From the IMG/VR virus record IMGVR_UViG_3300017963_000021, positions 24,062 through 88,061 of that record: a DNA stretch of 64,000 bases, one strand, 5' to 3'. The DNA is from a virus. The notes beneath the pieces were generated by a model, which ran no database searches, was not told the DNA's origin, and saw nothing but the letters and a program-made list of their open reading frames with translations. Both the position numbers and the translations under genes were made by a program. The number at the start of each line of letters is the position of its first letter. The stretch's first letter is position 1. Shown one piece after another: positions 15,203-22,187 of the stretch.

Positions 15203-15588
15203 TGGGGATTTCATGCTACTGCGACGACGACTATGACTGGTTTTTTCAGGTCGAAGAACCGGAACGTGTCGCAATGACCGACTTTCGGTGCTACGGCTGC
15301 AGCGAGCACAAGCCGGCAGGCGAACGCGTGCGGCGGCTGTGGAAGTACCACATGGAAACGGAAGAAGAACTGGTCAAGGATGGCGACGACCCGGACGACT
15401 GGTACACGGACGAAGAAGAAGTCGAAGTGATCGACGGCTGCGAAAGACTTTGCGAAACCTGCAGCGGGTTGTATGATTCTCTAATCGCGCTGGGTTTTTG
15501 CCTGACAGCCGACAACGGCTTCATAAAAGACGCGCACGCGGTCTACGTCGAGGAATATCTACCGTATAACCACAGGGTGAAGAAATGA
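15202..15588 (+). CDS. Cys-rich zinc-binding phage protein (SCYCDDD type)
   Basis: ATG 15202 follows AGGGGCGAG and overlaps the previous stop (TGATG); the earlier in-frame ATG 15175 lacks such a site. It opens MGISCYCDDDYDWFF, a start shared by many small phage proteins. C-x2-C pairs (CYGC, CETC) follow for one structural zinc site. The family has no known function. The acidic insert (KDGDDPDDWYTDEEEVE) is unusual. Confidence 0.78.
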   Translation: MGISCYCDDDYDWFFQVEEPERVAMTDFRCYGCSEHKPAGERVRRLWKYHMETEEELVKDGDDPDDWYTDEEEVEVIDGCERLCETCSGLYDSLIALGFCLTADNGFIKDAHAVYVEEYLPYNHRVKK

Positions 15589-15869
15589 CGATACTCGAAC
15601 AGATGTGGCAGGACTTCCGCGCGAAGGCGTTCCCGGATGTGCCGGCGGACGACCTGATGGAAGCGGAACGCGGGTCGTTCATGGCGGGCGTTACGGCGTC
15701 GGTGTCGTACCAGACGAAAGCAAGGGACGCAGATCTGGCGCTGGGGCGTCTGGGGGAGCTTGTGAAGGCGATACAGGATCAGTCCGACATAGACGTCGAA
15801 CTGGTGCGGAAACTGCGGGAGAACGCCGCAGGGAAGGTCGAGTGCTACGACGGCAGCTTCGAGCTATGA
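15585..15869 (+). CDS. hypothetical helical protein, 94 aa
   Basis: ATG 15585 in an ATGA overlap. N-terminal WQDFRAKAFPDVP is followed by long helices (LALGRLGELVKAIQDQSDI). No recognised domain. Confidence 0.76.
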   Translation: MTILEQMWQDFRAKAFPDVPADDLMEAERGSFMAGVTASVSYQTKARDADLALGRLGELVKAIQDQSDIDVELVRKLRENAAGKVECYDGSFEL

Positions 15870-15982
15870 AGGTTCGCCGGGTGGTCTTCTGCGGGGATCC
15901 GTTCGGCTATGGGAACCTGTACTGGTGCGGGTGCGTGAAGACGGTCTTCGGCTACCTGCACCGGTGCAAAAAACACCGGTAA
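15866..15982 (+). CDS. Cys-rich microprotein, 38 aa
   Basis: ATG 15866 overlaps the previous stop (ATGA). The short product MKVRRVVFCGDPFGYGNLYW... has four Cys and a basic tail (HRCKKHR). Its last codons form the stem of the terminator at 15960-15990, so translation and termination are linked. Coding status rests on coupling and the Cys pattern. Confidence 0.5.
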   Translation: MKVRRVVFCGDPFGYGNLYWCGCVKTVFGYLHRCKKHR

Positions 15983-15990
15983 ATTTTTTT
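15960..15990 (+). terminator. intrinsic terminator of the 11579-15982 operon
   Basis: ACCGGTG (15960-15966), loop CAAAAAA, CACCGGT (15974-15980), then AAA and seven T (15984-15990). It overlaps the last codons of the microprotein. Promoter P6 begins 10 bases later. Confidence 0.8.
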
Positions 15991-15999
15991 CTAAAGGTG

Positions 16000-16027
16000 T
16001 TGACATTTATGCCGATAAGCGTATTAT
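16000..16027 (+). promoter_or_regulatory. repeated early promoter P6
   Basis: TTGACATTTATGC from 16000; best -10 is TATTAT at 16022-16027 (16-base spacer). The terminator T-run and CTAAAGGTG lie directly upstream. TAGAGGACACGACC precedes ATG 16067. Confidence 0.82.
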
Positions 16028-16066
16028 AGAAATTAAGCAAGACACCACGACATAGAGGACACGACC

Positions 16067-16237
16067 ATGATCAACGCCATAATCGCAATCGCCAGCTGCC
16101 TTCCGCTTATCATCACTTTTGTGGTCCGCACGGAACTTACCCGCGACGCGCTCGTCATCGTCGAGGCCGACGGCAAGGAAGTCTACAGCTGCCATGCCTA
16201 CGGTCACAGCTTCACCATCGCGAAAAAAATTTTCTAA
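16067..16237 (+). CDS. membrane microprotein, 56 aa
   Basis: ATG 16067 directly after GAGGACACGACC, so the start is firm. Residues 1-20 are hydrophobic (INAIIAIASCLPLIITFVV), either a signal anchor or a signal peptide. A short beta-rich domain follows with one Cys (DALVIVEADGKEVYSCHA). It is a single-gene unit: its stop lies 5 bases before promoter P7. The membrane position suggests a host-envelope or superinfection role, which is an inference. Confidence 0.74.
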   Translation: MINAIIAIASCLPLIITFVVRTELTRDALVIVEADGKEVYSCHAYGHSFTIAKKIF

Positions 16238-16242
16238 AGGGG

Positions 16243-16271
16243 TTGACATTTATGCGGGGCGGGGTTAATCT
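16243..16271 (+). promoter_or_regulatory. repeated early promoter P7
   Basis: TTGACATTTATGC from 16243, 17-base spacer, TAATCT at 16266-16271. Upstream AAAAAAATTTTCTAAAGGGG is shared with other copies and also encodes the end of the 16067 gene. CACACTGAACGAACAC and GAGGACACGACA precede ATG 16311. Confidence 0.84.
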
Positions 16272-16310
16272 GTAATCACACTGAACGAACACACCACTGA
16301 GGACACGACA

Positions 16311-16637
16311 ATGAAACCAATGAACTACGAATTCGTCATCGCTTACAACGCCTTCATCGCTGGCGTCAAGGAAATGATCGAAGCCGACTATGAGAAGAAC
16401 AACTTCCCCGTCGAGCTTCGCGAGGAAATCGACGCCGAAATCGGTCGCAAGTACATGAAAGTCATCAAGAAGGGACCGGGCAGCTGCTACGTCTACGCCT
16501 TCATCGACAAAGTGACCGGCGACATCTACAAGCCGGCCAGCTGGAAGGCACCGGCGAAGCACGCACGCGGCAACGTCTTCGCAGCGGATCACGGACTTTC
16601 CTGCGCTGGCGTCTACACCATCGCCTACATGCGGTAA
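16311..16637 (+). CDS. conserved phage protein (KPASWKAPAKHARGN family)
   Basis: This 108-residue protein has GSCYVYAFIDKVTGDIYKPA followed by SWKAPAKHARGNVF. I recognise this block from many small proteins of lytic phages of Gram-negative bacteria. Function is unassigned; the conserved Lys/His-rich motif could bind RNA or a host protein. It is a single-gene unit from P7, so it is likely made early and abundantly. Confidence 0.83.
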   Translation: MKPMNYEFVIAYNAFIAGVKEMIEADYEKNNFPVELREEIDAEIGRKYMKVIKKGPGSCYVYAFIDKVTGDIYKPASWKAPAKHARGNVFAADHGLSCAGVYTIAYMR

Positions 16638-16654
16638 AAATGTGTCGCAGGGGG

Positions 16655-16683
16655 TTGACATTTATGCCAGCCCCCTGCATACT
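16655..16683 (+). promoter_or_regulatory. repeated early promoter P8
   Basis: TTGACATTTATGC from 16655, 17-base spacer, CATACT at 16678-16683. It lacks the upstream T-run. CACACTGAACGAACACACC and GAGGACACGACA precede ATG 16720. Confidence 0.83.
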
Positions 16684-16719
16684 GTAACCACACTGAACGA
16701 ACACACCGAGGACACGACA

Positions 16720-16986
16720 ATGATCAAATGGCACATTGAAAGCCACGACAGCTGCGGTCCTAGCTGGAAGAAGTGCTACCGGCATCGCAACTACGAAAGC
16801 GCCGACAAGCGCTTCTACATCACAAAGCGCTACGAGCGCGGCAATGGCTACGACAGGGCCGGCTTCCACTGGGTGCTGATCGATCGGTCGACCAAGGACC
16901 AGAACGGTCGCTACCGCGTTCTGGAAGGCGCAGGATCCTGCAAGCAGGCGAAGCAATGGGCCGAAGAAATTCTTCAAGGGGCATAA
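16720..16986 (+). CDS. hypothetical early protein, 88 aa
   Basis: ATG 16720 directly follows GAGGACACGACA, which rules out the longer frame upstream. Basic and rich in Tyr, Trp and Cys (KKCYRHRNYESADKRFYI), with a C-terminal helix (SCKQAKQWAEEILQGA). The layout (beta hairpins then helix) resembles small RNA-binding folds, but no family is certain. Confidence 0.8.
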   Translation: MIKWHIESHDSCGPSWKKCYRHRNYESADKRFYITKRYERGNGYDRAGFHWVLIDRSTKDQNGRYRVLEGAGSCKQAKQWAEEILQGA

Positions 16987-16991
16987 CAATC

Positions 16992-17207
16992 ATGAACAGA
17001 CAACGGAACGACTTTATCCGCGATCTGATCGCCGACATCCGCTTCTGCGACAGGTGCATCGCGAAGGGCGTGCACGTGGACGACAACACGCGCTACAGGG
17101 CGCGCTGCGTGCGCGATCTGCAGACGCTGCTGCCGAAGCGGCACACGTTCAGCTTCAACCAGTACGGCTACCCGAACGCCGTCGCAATGTCTAGGGGGAT
17201 CGTATGA
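16992..17207 (+). CDS. basic protein with CDRC motif, 71 aa
   Basis: ATG 16992, 5 bases after the previous stop, with AAGGGG upstream; it is the last gap before another coupled chain. Highly basic, with a CDRC knuckle at 19-22 and another Cys at 37. It could be a partial zinc site or a nucleic acid binder. No family was recognised. Confidence 0.72.
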   Translation: MNRQRNDFIRDLIADIRFCDRCIAKGVHVDDNTRYRARCVRDLQTLLPKRHTFSFNQYGYPNAVAMSRGIV

Positions 17208-17629
17208 ACATTGAAACCGCACTGGGGATCGCTCACAGGGTCTATGCGACGCAGACGACTGCGGACGGGCTTCCCTATATGTTCCACGTCATGCGCGTCG
17301 CTGACGCCTTCAGGGACGACGACAGGGCGTGTATAGTGGCATTGCTACGCTATGCGGTGCGCGATGGGGATCTGACCCTGCAGGACATGATCGACAACGG
17401 CGCGACCGTGGAGCAGGCCGAAGCGCTGCGCGCGGCGGTGCCGGAAGCCGGGGAAGATTTCGACGCGTGGCTGGAACGCGCCAAGTTTAACGCGACAGCG
17501 CGCGAAGTGCTGGCGCAGACGTTCATCGACAAGCTGCGCGTGTACAAGGGGCAGACATCTGTCGAACTGGAACGCGTCGCGCAGGCACTGCGCAAGCTGG
17601 ACAAAAAGCAGACAATCTACGGGGGATAG
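17204..17629 (+). CDS. HD-domain (RelA/SpoT hydrolase-like) protein with lost metal ligands
   Basis: The first 75 residues follow the layout of small ppGpp hydrolase-type HD proteins: AHRVYATQTTADGLPYMFHVMRVADAF, then ACIVALLRYAVRDGDLTLQDM. In active enzymes the second block reads LLHDVVEDT-x-x-T; here the HD pair is replaced by RY and the ED pair by RD. The phosphohydrolase site therefore looks dead. It may bind a nucleotide or sequester an alarmone instead. The remaining 60 residues are helical. It overlaps its upstream neighbour by 4 bases. Confidence 0.6.
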   Translation: MNIETALGIAHRVYATQTTADGLPYMFHVMRVADAFRDDDRACIVALLRYAVRDGDLTLQDMIDNGATVEQAEALRAAVPEAGEDFDAWLERAKFNATAREVLAQTFIDKLRVYKGQTSVELERVAQALRKLDKKQTIYGG

Positions 17630-17632
17630 TAC

Positions 17633-18550
17633 GTGCACACAACCGCGAAAGAGATCGACATGTTCCGTCGTACGATGACGGCATTCCGTGAAATGCCGGG
17701 GGAGTACATGAACCTATTGCACGCGACGCGGCAGTCGACAAATGAAGTCGGCGACTATTTCGAAATTACAGACGAACCTGTGGCGCATCACTGGGCGCAA
17801 ACCATGGGCGAACGATCACTGCGGGCGAAGATGTTTATCGTCGATCTGTATAACGTGCCGGACAGTCACGGCTATGACCCGCAGAAAAATCTTCCGCTGC
17901 AGCGTTTGCCGTTTCCAGATTGTGTGTTCTTCTACGATATTGACATAAGCGACGGGGATACTGTGCACGCACAGGTCGCAACCTGCGCGCTGCATTGCAT
18001 CGAAGACGAAGACAACGAATATACGATGATGATCCCGTACCTGCGCTGGAATGATCAGCCGCTGTTCGTGCCGTTCATGACTGCGGGGATATTGAAATGG
18101 GGAATCGATACAATTGTCGATGACAGCGGCCTTGAAGAACGTCGCTTGATTTCGTTTGCCGGCGGTTTTGACATCAAGCCGGACTTCAAAGACGAAGCAT
18201 TAAACATGTGCGATAGCGGCGCGACAATATTAATGGACATACTGACGCTGATTAACGCGATAAACGTCGACATTGAACTGGTGACGCCGTCGCGACTGAA
18301 GCAGATGCGCGCGAAGAAGAAAGGCATCGCGCTGGAACAGTACCATACGATCAAGCTGCCACAGCATAACGACAAGCGCTACATCGAACACATAGGGACA
18401 CACGCATCGCCGGCGATGCACGTGCGGCGCGGGCACTACCGCCGGCTGCATCGCGGCACGGACAAGCAGCGCGACGTGTACGTGCATCCGTGTATCGTCG
18501 GTGCGCGGGAAAACGGGATTATCAAATCAGACTACAAGGTGGACGAATGA
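17633..18550 (+). CDS. conserved phage protein with RRGHYRRL motif, 305 aa
   Basis: GTG 17633 has GGGGGAT 6 bases upstream and is preferred over ATG 17660. A central domain (SLRAKMFIVDLYNVPD..., DCVFFYDIDI) is followed by a C-terminal block MHVRRGHYRRL ... RDVYVHPCIVG. The C-terminal block is shared by a class of phage and mobile-element proteins of unknown function. It is translated with the following gene (ATGA). No catalytic motif was identified. Confidence 0.75.
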   Translation: MHTTAKEIDMFRRTMTAFREMPGEYMNLLHATRQSTNEVGDYFEITDEPVAHHWAQTMGERSLRAKMFIVDLYNVPDSHGYDPQKNLPLQRLPFPDCVFFYDIDISDGDTVHAQVATCALHCIEDEDNEYTMMIPYLRWNDQPLFVPFMTAGILKWGIDTIVDDSGLEERRLISFAGGFDIKPDFKDEALNMCDSGATILMDILTLINAINVDIELVTPSRLKQMRAKKKGIALEQYHTIKLPQHNDKRYIEHIGTHASPAMHVRRGHYRRLHRGTDKQRDVYVHPCIVGARENGIIKSDYKVDE

Positions 18551-19068
18551 AGGAAGTTTTCATGCTGTACGTGTCGAAGGATGCGACAGACGACGTCGGT
18601 GAAGAACACTACCCGCACGAATGCTATCCGACCATGGGCGCGGCGACTGCCGCGCGCGAACTGCTGCTGAACGCAAAGGCGGCGACGTTAAATTCCATGC
18701 GCGACAAAATTCACGATCCGGTGAAGGACGGCATCCGGCGACCCGGTGAAAACTATTATCGCGTGTCGCAATCTACGACATGTATCACCGACCCGGACGA
18801 CGTCGCTGTGTTCGTCTGTCAGGTCCGCAGGGTGCCGTTTTACGGAACCGGATCCCGACGCACTGCCGGCAGGCGACAAACGACAGGGCGCTTCCAGACG
18901 CGGCCAGAACTCGAAGACCGCGTGCTGTTCTACTACTACCGCACAGATATGTCGATCGGTCAGATCTCGCGCAATTGCCAAGTGTCACACGCGGTTGTGT
19001 CGCGTATCATCGACGCAAAGGGCGGAGAGTACATGCAGGGGATGCGCGATGAAAAAGCTAACGCGTAA
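18547..19068 (+). CDS. protein with C-terminal helix-turn-helix, 173 aa
   Basis: ATG 18547 overlaps the previous stop. The first 110 residues have no recognised fold. The C-terminal 45 residues contain a resolvase/sigma-like helix-turn-helix (MSIGQISRNCQVSHAVVSRI) after a basic linker (GSRRTAGRRQTTGR). DNA binding is likely; the target is unknown. Confidence 0.72.
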   Translation: MKEVFMLYVSKDATDDVGEEHYPHECYPTMGAATAARELLLNAKAATLNSMRDKIHDPVKDGIRRPGENYYRVSQSTTCITDPDDVAVFVCQVRRVPFYGTGSRRTAGRRQTTGRFQTRPELEDRVLFYYYRTDMSIGQISRNCQVSHAVVSRIIDAKGGEYMQGMRDEKANA

Positions 19069-19105
19069 AAACTTGTCGCGTTACAACTGAACAGGGGATG
19101 CAAAC

Positions 19106-19429
19106 ATGACACTGGAACTAGCGAATAAATATCGAAACATGATCGCCGTGCTACCGGATGACAATGACGAACATCCGATCGAACATGCAATGGGCGAAAT
19201 CATGCACCAGATACACGACGACGAAAACGCGTTGATCAAGTCGCAGGAAGTCGGCGAGTGGGGCGCGAACGTTGTCGTCGTTATGCGCGACCTGTCGGTG
19301 CTTGTAATTAACGTTAACGCGACGGGCGACGCGAACATGAAGGTCGGCACGATAAGCAGTGACGTACTCGCCGAAGCGTTCGCGAAGTGGCTGGTAAAGG
19401 ACTTCGTGAAGGAACATCATGAAGAGTAG
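19106..19429 (+). CDS. hypothetical protein, 107 aa
   Basis: ATG 19106 behind AGGGGATGCAAAC. Acidic, with alternating helix and strand (NVVVVMRDLSVLVINVNATG). No recognised domain. Its last 11 bases overlap a membrane microprotein. Confidence 0.76.
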   Translation: MTLELANKYRNMIAVLPDDNDEHPIEHAMGEIMHQIHDDENALIKSQEVGEWGANVVVVMRDLSVLVINVNATGDANMKVGTISSDVLAEAFAKWLVKDFVKEHHEE

Positions 19430-19508
19430 AAAAATAATTTTTTTAATTTTTTTGGTCGTTGTTTTATATGCAATTTCTGTTTACGCTATGATCAAATTGA
19501 CGGCGTAG
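19419..19508 (+). CDS. membrane microprotein, 29 aa
   Basis: ATG 19419, with AAGGAACATC upstream, opens MKSRKIIFLIFLVVVLYAIS and 9 more residues. It has a basic start and one transmembrane helix. It is markedly A/T-rich compared with its neighbours. It overlaps the previous gene by 11 bases. Size and layout suit a holin-like or membrane-inhibitor peptide, but the call rests only on start, ribosome site and hydrophobicity. Confidence 0.5.
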   Translation: MKSRKIIFLIFLVVVLYAISVYAMIKLTA

Positions 19509-19521
19509 ACGTGCATTTCGT

Positions 19522-19608
19522 CCTATAAAAATAGGTGTCAAGTGTTTTTTCGCGTCTTATAAGTCAACGGCTTAGATCACGAAATGCTATAAAAATAGGG
19601 GTTTCGTG
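19522..19608 (+). promoter_or_regulatory. nested inverted repeats, candidate operator
   Basis: CCTATAAAAATAGG (19522-19535) is a perfect inverted repeat. A second CTATAAAAATAG core (19587-19598) lies 64 bases away, flanked by CACGAAA (19578-19584) and TTTCGTG (19602-19608), which are themselves inverted. The pair lies upstream of an extended -10 promoter and is a likely binding site for a dimeric regulator. Confidence 0.55.
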
Positions 19609-19628
19609 CGATTTCGCAAAAGTGCGTT

Positions 19629-19637
19629 TGTTATAAT
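19629..19637 (+). promoter_or_regulatory. extended -10 promoter of 19693 gene
   Basis: TGTTATAAT (19629-19637) is a perfect extended -10 (TGn-TATAAT). No good -35 lies 16-18 bases upstream, as is usual for extended -10 promoters. The next gene starts at 19693 with GAGGACACGAAG. Confidence 0.6.
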
Positions 19638-19692
19638 GTAATTGTAGCGTATCAATGACGCTGCAGTTCATTAACAGCTAGAGGACACGAAG

Positions 19693-20130
19693 ATGCGAGA
19701 CACGCAACGCAAGAAAGTGTACACATGGGAAAACCACACGCTGTGCATTTACGACTACCCGACCATCGAAATGCGATCTGTCAAGACGCTGGTGAAAAAG
19801 ATTTCGAAACGTTACGGAATCATTACACCGGACGTCGGTCACGGACAGGGAGCGCGACGCGCGTTCTATGACCATAGCCACAAGGTCGTCTTTCCAAGAT
19901 GGGCGCGGTCGGTCCCTGTAGTCTGTCACGAAATGGCACACGCTATCGTGAACGGTGTCTACTTCAAGGGCAGCGCAGGACATGGCCGGGAGTTTGTCCG
20001 GGTCTACATTGACCTGCTGCACTGGGCCAAAGTCGCGGAAGATGCGGCACTTGTCAGGACGGCACGGGACTACGGACTGGACTTCTGTGCACCGGGTAAC
20101 GTGACACCGCGCGCACTAAAGAAGCGTTAA
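19693..20130 (+). CDS. SprT-like zinc metallopeptidase
   Basis: This 145-residue protein has the zincin motif HEMAHAIVNG (H-E-x-x-H near 79-83). A third ligand H follows in GSAGHGREFVRVYIDLL near 96. The spacing matches small SprT/WSS1-like metallopeptidases found in phages and plasmids. Cellular relatives cut proteins crosslinked to DNA. It could remove DNA-bound host proteins during replication or packaging. It has its own promoter and operator region, setting it apart from the coupled chains. Confidence 0.8.
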   Translation: MRDTQRKKVYTWENHTLCIYDYPTIEMRSVKTLVKKISKRYGIITPDVGHGQGARRAFYDHSHKVVFPRWARSVPVVCHEMAHAIVNGVYFKGSAGHGREFVRVYIDLLHWAKVAEDAALVRTARDYGLDFCAPGNVTPRALKKR

Positions 20131-20160
20131 AGGAAATCGTCGCGGCGGCGCTATGTGATC

Positions 20161-20280
20161 ATGGGAGACTGTGACGCACAGTGCCGCCGCATCGTTGCAT
20201 GGATCGCCTGTCTACTGGCGTTCTATTACGGCTTTATGGCCGGCTGCATGGCGACACAAATTATTGAACTTTTTTCTTGA
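20161..20280 (+). CDS. membrane microprotein, 39 aa
   Basis: ATG 20161 (GTG 20155 possible). The sequence MGDCDAQCRRIVAWIACLLAFYYG... has one hydrophobic helix and four Cys. The ribosome site is poor. It lies between the metallopeptidase and the next promoter. Coding status is uncertain. Confidence 0.42.
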   Translation: MGDCDAQCRRIVAWIACLLAFYYGFMAGCMATQIIELFS

Positions 20281-20312
20281 CGCAGTTTTTTGACGTGGCA
20301 TAATTGTCACGT
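20277..20312 (+). promoter_or_regulatory. promoter with overlapping palindrome
   Basis: TTGACG (20277-20282), 16-base spacer, CATAAT (20299-20304). A dyad ACGTG (20293-20297) / CACGT (20308-20312) spans the -10 box, where a bound repressor would block polymerase. Confidence 0.5.
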
Positions 20313-20335
20313 GTTAGAAATTTAGAAATCAGGGG

Positions 20336-20452
20336 ATGAACGCAAAGGAATTCGTGTGGCGCTGTTTGCGCGCTGCGTTGATAGCCGTCGCTGCATTTAT
20401 GCTGGCCGCTGCGATGGTGTTGCGTTTACTCAAACATGCGGGGATTACGTAA
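20336..20452 (+). CDS. membrane microprotein, 38 aa
   Basis: ATG 20336 or GTG 20354 (better spaced from AAAGGAA). It has one hydrophobic helix (ALIAVAAFMLAAAMVL) with basic ends. It overlaps the next gene (TAATG), so the two are coupled. Confidence 0.52.
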   Translation: MNAKEFVWRCLRAALIAVAAFMLAAAMVLRLLKHAGIT

Positions 20453-20727
20453 TGGAATGCGGGTCAGCTTTTTTTGTTGGCGGAACCTTCGGCGTGATCA
20501 TCGGCGCGTCTATCGCGTTCGTCATGGCCGGGAAGAAAGAGAAGCAGCTGCGACAAAGCATCGCGCGCAGTGAAGACGAAATCAAGGCGGCGTGCAGGCA
20601 GCTGAATAAGAACGCCGACGAACTGGAACGACTACACAGTCGCATGGACAAGGCACGCAGCGCACTGACCAGTACAAGCGCAGCAGAACCCGCACCGCAT
20701 GGCGCGGCACCGGGGGATCTGCACTAA
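20452..20727 (+). CDS. N-anchored coiled-coil membrane protein (i-spanin-like layout)
   Basis: ATG 20452 is fixed by the TAATG overlap; the longer frame upstream is a shadow. Residues 4-26 form a Gly-rich transmembrane helix (FFVGGTFGVIIGASIAFVMA). A charged coiled coil to about residue 70 follows, and then a Pro/Ala tail. Inner-membrane spanins have this layout, but no outer-membrane lipoprotein partner was found nearby, so the lysis role is only a possibility. Confidence 0.66.
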   Translation: MECGSAFFVGGTFGVIIGASIAFVMAGKKEKQLRQSIARSEDEIKAACRQLNKNADELERLHSRMDKARSALTSTSAAEPAPHGAAPGDLH

Positions 20728-20951
20728 TGTCTGACGACATCAAGGTTAGCGTGCCGTGGGGCGCGTGGGATTTATCCGGGCACTGGTATCCGAACCTGTG
20801 GCTGAAGATGCCGCCGGAAGAACAACTGGAACAGAACATACAGAACGGACACATCGATGCGAAAAGCAAGCAAGGGCGACGCGCGATTGCGACGTGGGGA
20901 AGATCATCCGAACGCTATACTGGACAACGAAACCGTCGAAGCGATTCGTGA
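20727..20951 (+). CDS. hypothetical protein, 74 aa
   Basis: ATG 20727 overlaps the previous stop (TAATG). It has a Trp-rich N-terminus (VPWGAWDLSGHWYPNLWLK). Its last 30 residues overlap the start of the next gene by 95 bases in another frame, so the C-terminus may be dispensable. Confidence 0.66.
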   Translation: MSDDIKVSVPWGAWDLSGHWYPNLWLKMPPEEQLEQNIQNGHIDAKSKQGRRAIATWGRSSERYTGQRNRRSDS

Positions 20952-21123
20952 AGATCTTGTCGAGTACGCACGACTGCGGGAATTGATCGCGCAGTACACG
21001 TACCCGGCAATCGGCAAACGCTACGGAATCAGCGCGAAGCGCGTCGGCGACATTGCACGGCTTGACGCGTGGGCGCACTTACCATGGCCCGACTATGAAC
21101 GGGCACAACTGAAAGGGGACTAG
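20857..21123 (+). CDS. HTH-like protein, 88 aa
   Basis: ATG 20857. The region NAILDNETVEAIREDLVEYA followed by YPAIGKRYGISAKRVGDI looks like the helix-turn-helix module seen in phage HNH-associated and recombinase-like regulators. Probably DNA binding. The 95-base overlap with the previous gene is unusually long for this region. Confidence 0.68.
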   Translation: MRKASKGDARLRRGEDHPNAILDNETVEAIREDLVEYARLRELIAQYTYPAIGKRYGISAKRVGDIARLDAWAHLPWPDYERAQLKGD

Positions 21124-21124
21124 C

Positions 21125-21373
21125 ATGTCAATCAGGCGAGTGAACAAACCGATGTACGTTACGGACGACGGCGAAGAGTTTACGAAGCAGGCTGAAGCGA
21201 TGGCACATCAGGCGAAGCTTGACGTGAAAAAGGAACTCGACGTGTTCCTGTCTGCGAACTACGCGAACGCGAAGGATCGCCAGATTACCAGCGTCACGAA
21301 CCTGATCAATCGCTGGGAAGTGTTCAAGGCCGAAAACCGTGCAGCACGAACCGAAGCTGCAGCTGAAGACTGA
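21125..21373 (+). CDS. hypothetical helical protein, 82 aa
   Basis: ATG 21125, with AGGGGACTAGC upstream, one base after the previous stop. A short N-terminal strand pair (KPMYVTDDGEEF) is followed by helices. No recognised domain. Confidence 0.76.
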   Translation: MSIRRVNKPMYVTDDGEEFTKQAEAMAHQAKLDVKKELDVFLSANYANAKDRQITSVTNLINRWEVFKAENRAARTEAAAED

Positions 21374-21725
21374 AGCGCCGTCGATGATCAGCCGGCTGCT
21401 GTCGCGGTTTGTTGTCTGGCTAATGCGCAAGGACTTGCGCCGGCTGGCGGATGCGTATCCGCAAACCGTGCAGCAGCTGATCGACTATCATGATCGGGTT
21501 TCGATCATGGCAATCAACTACAACGAGACAGGGGAAACGAATCACAGGATCCTGAGCATCGCAACACGCAGCGCGTACCTGCTGGAACAGCTGGAACGCC
21601 AGCGCAGCGACTGCGAACATTTGATCAGGAAACAGCGACAGGGTCTGGAAATCTGTCGCAAACAACGCAACGAAGCGAAGCACACGCTGCAGCAGATACA
21701 GCACAAACTGAGGACACGAACATGA
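21339..21725 (+). CDS. helical/coiled-coil protein, up to 128 aa
   Basis: GTG 21339 has AAGG upstream; ATG 21384 (MISRLLSRFVVWLMRK) would reduce the overlap with the previous gene. An amphipathic N-terminal helix and a long charged helix (LLEQLERQRSDCEHLIRKQR) suggest a coiled coil. Function unknown. Confidence 0.7.
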   Translation: MQHEPKLQLKTEAPSMISRLLSRFVVWLMRKDLRRLADAYPQTVQQLIDYHDRVSIMAINYNETGETNHRILSIATRSAYLLEQLERQRSDCEHLIRKQRQGLEICRKQRNEAKHTLQQIQHKLRTRT

Positions 21726-22180
21726 TGACACTGCGAGAAACACTGCAACAGATCGACGAATACGATGCGCTGCATACGGTCGAAGAGTACCAGCGCAGCA
21801 TCATAGGGGAACTGTTAAGCGTCGGACTTTCGTTCGATCTGGAAGACGCCACACTTGAAGACAAGTTCACCACAATGATACAGCGCGACGTCGGTATCCT
21901 GTCGCAGCTGTCGATCGGCAAGTGGGGCGGCTACTACGACCCGAACAACGTCGAGCACGTCAGGCAGCTGGCGGAATGGGCGATCGATCACAAGGACGCT
22001 GAAATGGGCTACAACGGACAGACGATCGTCAGTGTTGTCCGCTATGAAAGTCATGTCGCGCAGATCAGGGTGAAGGTCGAAGCGCGTGTCGAAGTCGATC
22101 TGCCACTGGAATACATCGGCGTGCTTGTCGGGCTGGGCCGGCTGCAGATAACGACGTCCAGCGTATCCTGCGCGGCGTAA
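21722..22180 (+). CDS. hypothetical protein, 152 aa
   Basis: ATG 21722 behind CTGAGGACACGAAC. The product combines an acidic helical N-terminus (LQQIDEYDALHTVEEY) with beta strands near the end (IRVKVEARVEVDLPLEYIGV). No recognised domain. A large hairpin follows the stop. Confidence 0.76.
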   Translation: MMTLRETLQQIDEYDALHTVEEYQRSIIGELLSVGLSFDLEDATLEDKFTTMIQRDVGILSQLSIGKWGGYYDPNNVEHVRQLAEWAIDHKDAEMGYNGQTIVSVVRYESHVAQIRVKVEARVEVDLPLEYIGVLVGLGRLQITTSSVSCAA

Positions 22181-22187
22181 AGTCATC

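Noticed and set aside
20452-20727. confirmed spanin of a lysis cassette
   Set aside because: The topology fits, but no endolysin, holin or outer-membrane lipoprotein partner lies beside it.
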